Assembly: GCA_913057785.1 (NCBI GenBank)
Contig: CAJXPD010000096.1
Location: 1 to 33,896, forward strand
DNA length: 33,896 bases
DNA from: an uncultured Lewinella sp.
GTDB lineage: Bacteria; Bacteroidota; Bacteroidia; Chitinophagales; Saprospiraceae
Direction: 5' to 3'
Shown piece by piece: positions 33,726 to 33,896 of the stretch (its first letter is position 1; the number at the start of each line of letters is the position of its first letter). The position numbers were made by a program, and so were the translations under genes. The notes under the pieces are model-generated. The model did not search any database. It worked only from the letters and a program-made list of their open reading frames with translations, and had not been told where the DNA came from.

Positions 33726-33896
33726 TTACTTGTTAGTAGTGTCTCTTTTTCTGCTTGATGAAGACCGTACGATTAGGTCTGCAGGTAATACTATTTTTTC
33801 TGGGGTAATTTTCTTTCCCTTCGCATGGCATTGTTCAAGCAGTAGTCTGGCGGCCCATTCTCCCATTTGTGATCCATGCTGATCCACTGTGCTTAA
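33726..33896 (-). CDS. LacI family regulator, C-terminal end only
   Basis: The last 56 codons before a TAA at 33726-33728 read on the minus strand as STVDQHGSQMGEWAARLLLE, then the end ILPADLIVRSSS-like (VLPADLIVRSSSSRKRDTT). This is the C-terminal end of the LacI/GalR periplasmic-binding-like domain (dimerisation face and the typical LPxxLIVRxS tail). The N-terminal helix-turn-helix and most of the effector domain lie outside the window, so the sequence is cut by the window edge, not by mutation. It is directly upstream of the sugar-acid operon on the same strand and is the likely local repressor. Confidence 0.82.
   Translation of the reverse strand, partial: LSTVDQHGSQMGEWAARLLLEQCHAKGKKITPEKIVLPADLIVRSSSSRKRDTTNK

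Overview
The window looks like a chromosomal segment of a marine-type Bacteroidota, most probably Saprospiria (Lewinella-like). Three neighbouring secreted proteins end in type IX secretion sorting domains (a YPNP/FPNP motif, then a beta-rich tail of about 70 residues ending in basic residues). Shine-Dalgarno sequences are mostly absent. Two genes are preceded by a TAGTTTTG box that fits the Bacteroidetes -7 consensus TAnnTTTG. The taxonomic call is inference from protein style only.

Region 1 (1-11.5 kb) is mixed housekeeping and accessory genes. In order: a terminator of an upstream gene, an AraC-type regulator, a secreted TPR/esterase, an aldo/keto reductase with a small downstream protein, a divergent VOC-fold protein, a 1051-residue AsmA-like envelope protein, an RNase D-like exonuclease overlapping a double-ATPase peptide-type ABC protein, and a small membrane-anchored protein. 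Region 2 (11.5-13.3 kb) is a tight minus-strand pair: a subfamily I haloalkane dehalogenase and a metallo-beta-lactamase-fold hydrolase. Region 3 (13.7-19.1 kb) is a secreted polymer-degradation block: a T9SS alpha/beta hydrolase, a protein with three tandem beta-sandwich-like modules, and a right-handed beta-helix (pectate-lyase-like) protein, the last two in one operon.

Region 4 (19.1-22.7 kb) is the least ordinary part. About 1.5 kb without convincing genes carries many short inverted repeats and a decayed-looking reading frame. It leads to a 57-residue peptide with a double-glycine leader (..LSFIKGG) and an acidic core, followed by a strong terminator. A helical protein of unknown function follows. 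Next comes a spacer with a large imperfect inverted repeat ending in a T-run. Region 5 (22.7-28.2 kb) holds a lipoprotein with beta-propeller, HEAT-like and CxxCH cytochrome segments, an OmpR-type response regulator with its histidine kinase, and a cysteine-rich CWC/DUF5522-type protein.

Region 6 (28.2-33.9 kb) is a minus-strand sugar-acid operon: the C-terminal end of a LacI regulator, a terminator or attenuator, a KDPG-aldolase-family gene, a uxaA-type dehydratase, a uxaB-type reductase interrupted by one in-frame TAA, an L-fuconolactonase-like amidohydrolase and an L-fucose-dehydrogenase-like SDR. Names taken singly suggest galacturonate breakdown. The set fits an oxidative, non-phosphorylated L-fucose route better: dehydrogenase, lactonase, UxaA-type dehydratase, aldolase. 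I see no CRISPR array, tRNA, rRNA or complete insertion sequence. The points most worth a second look are the interrupted uxaB, the fucose-route reading of its operon, and the double-glycine peptide with its structured non-coding upstream region.
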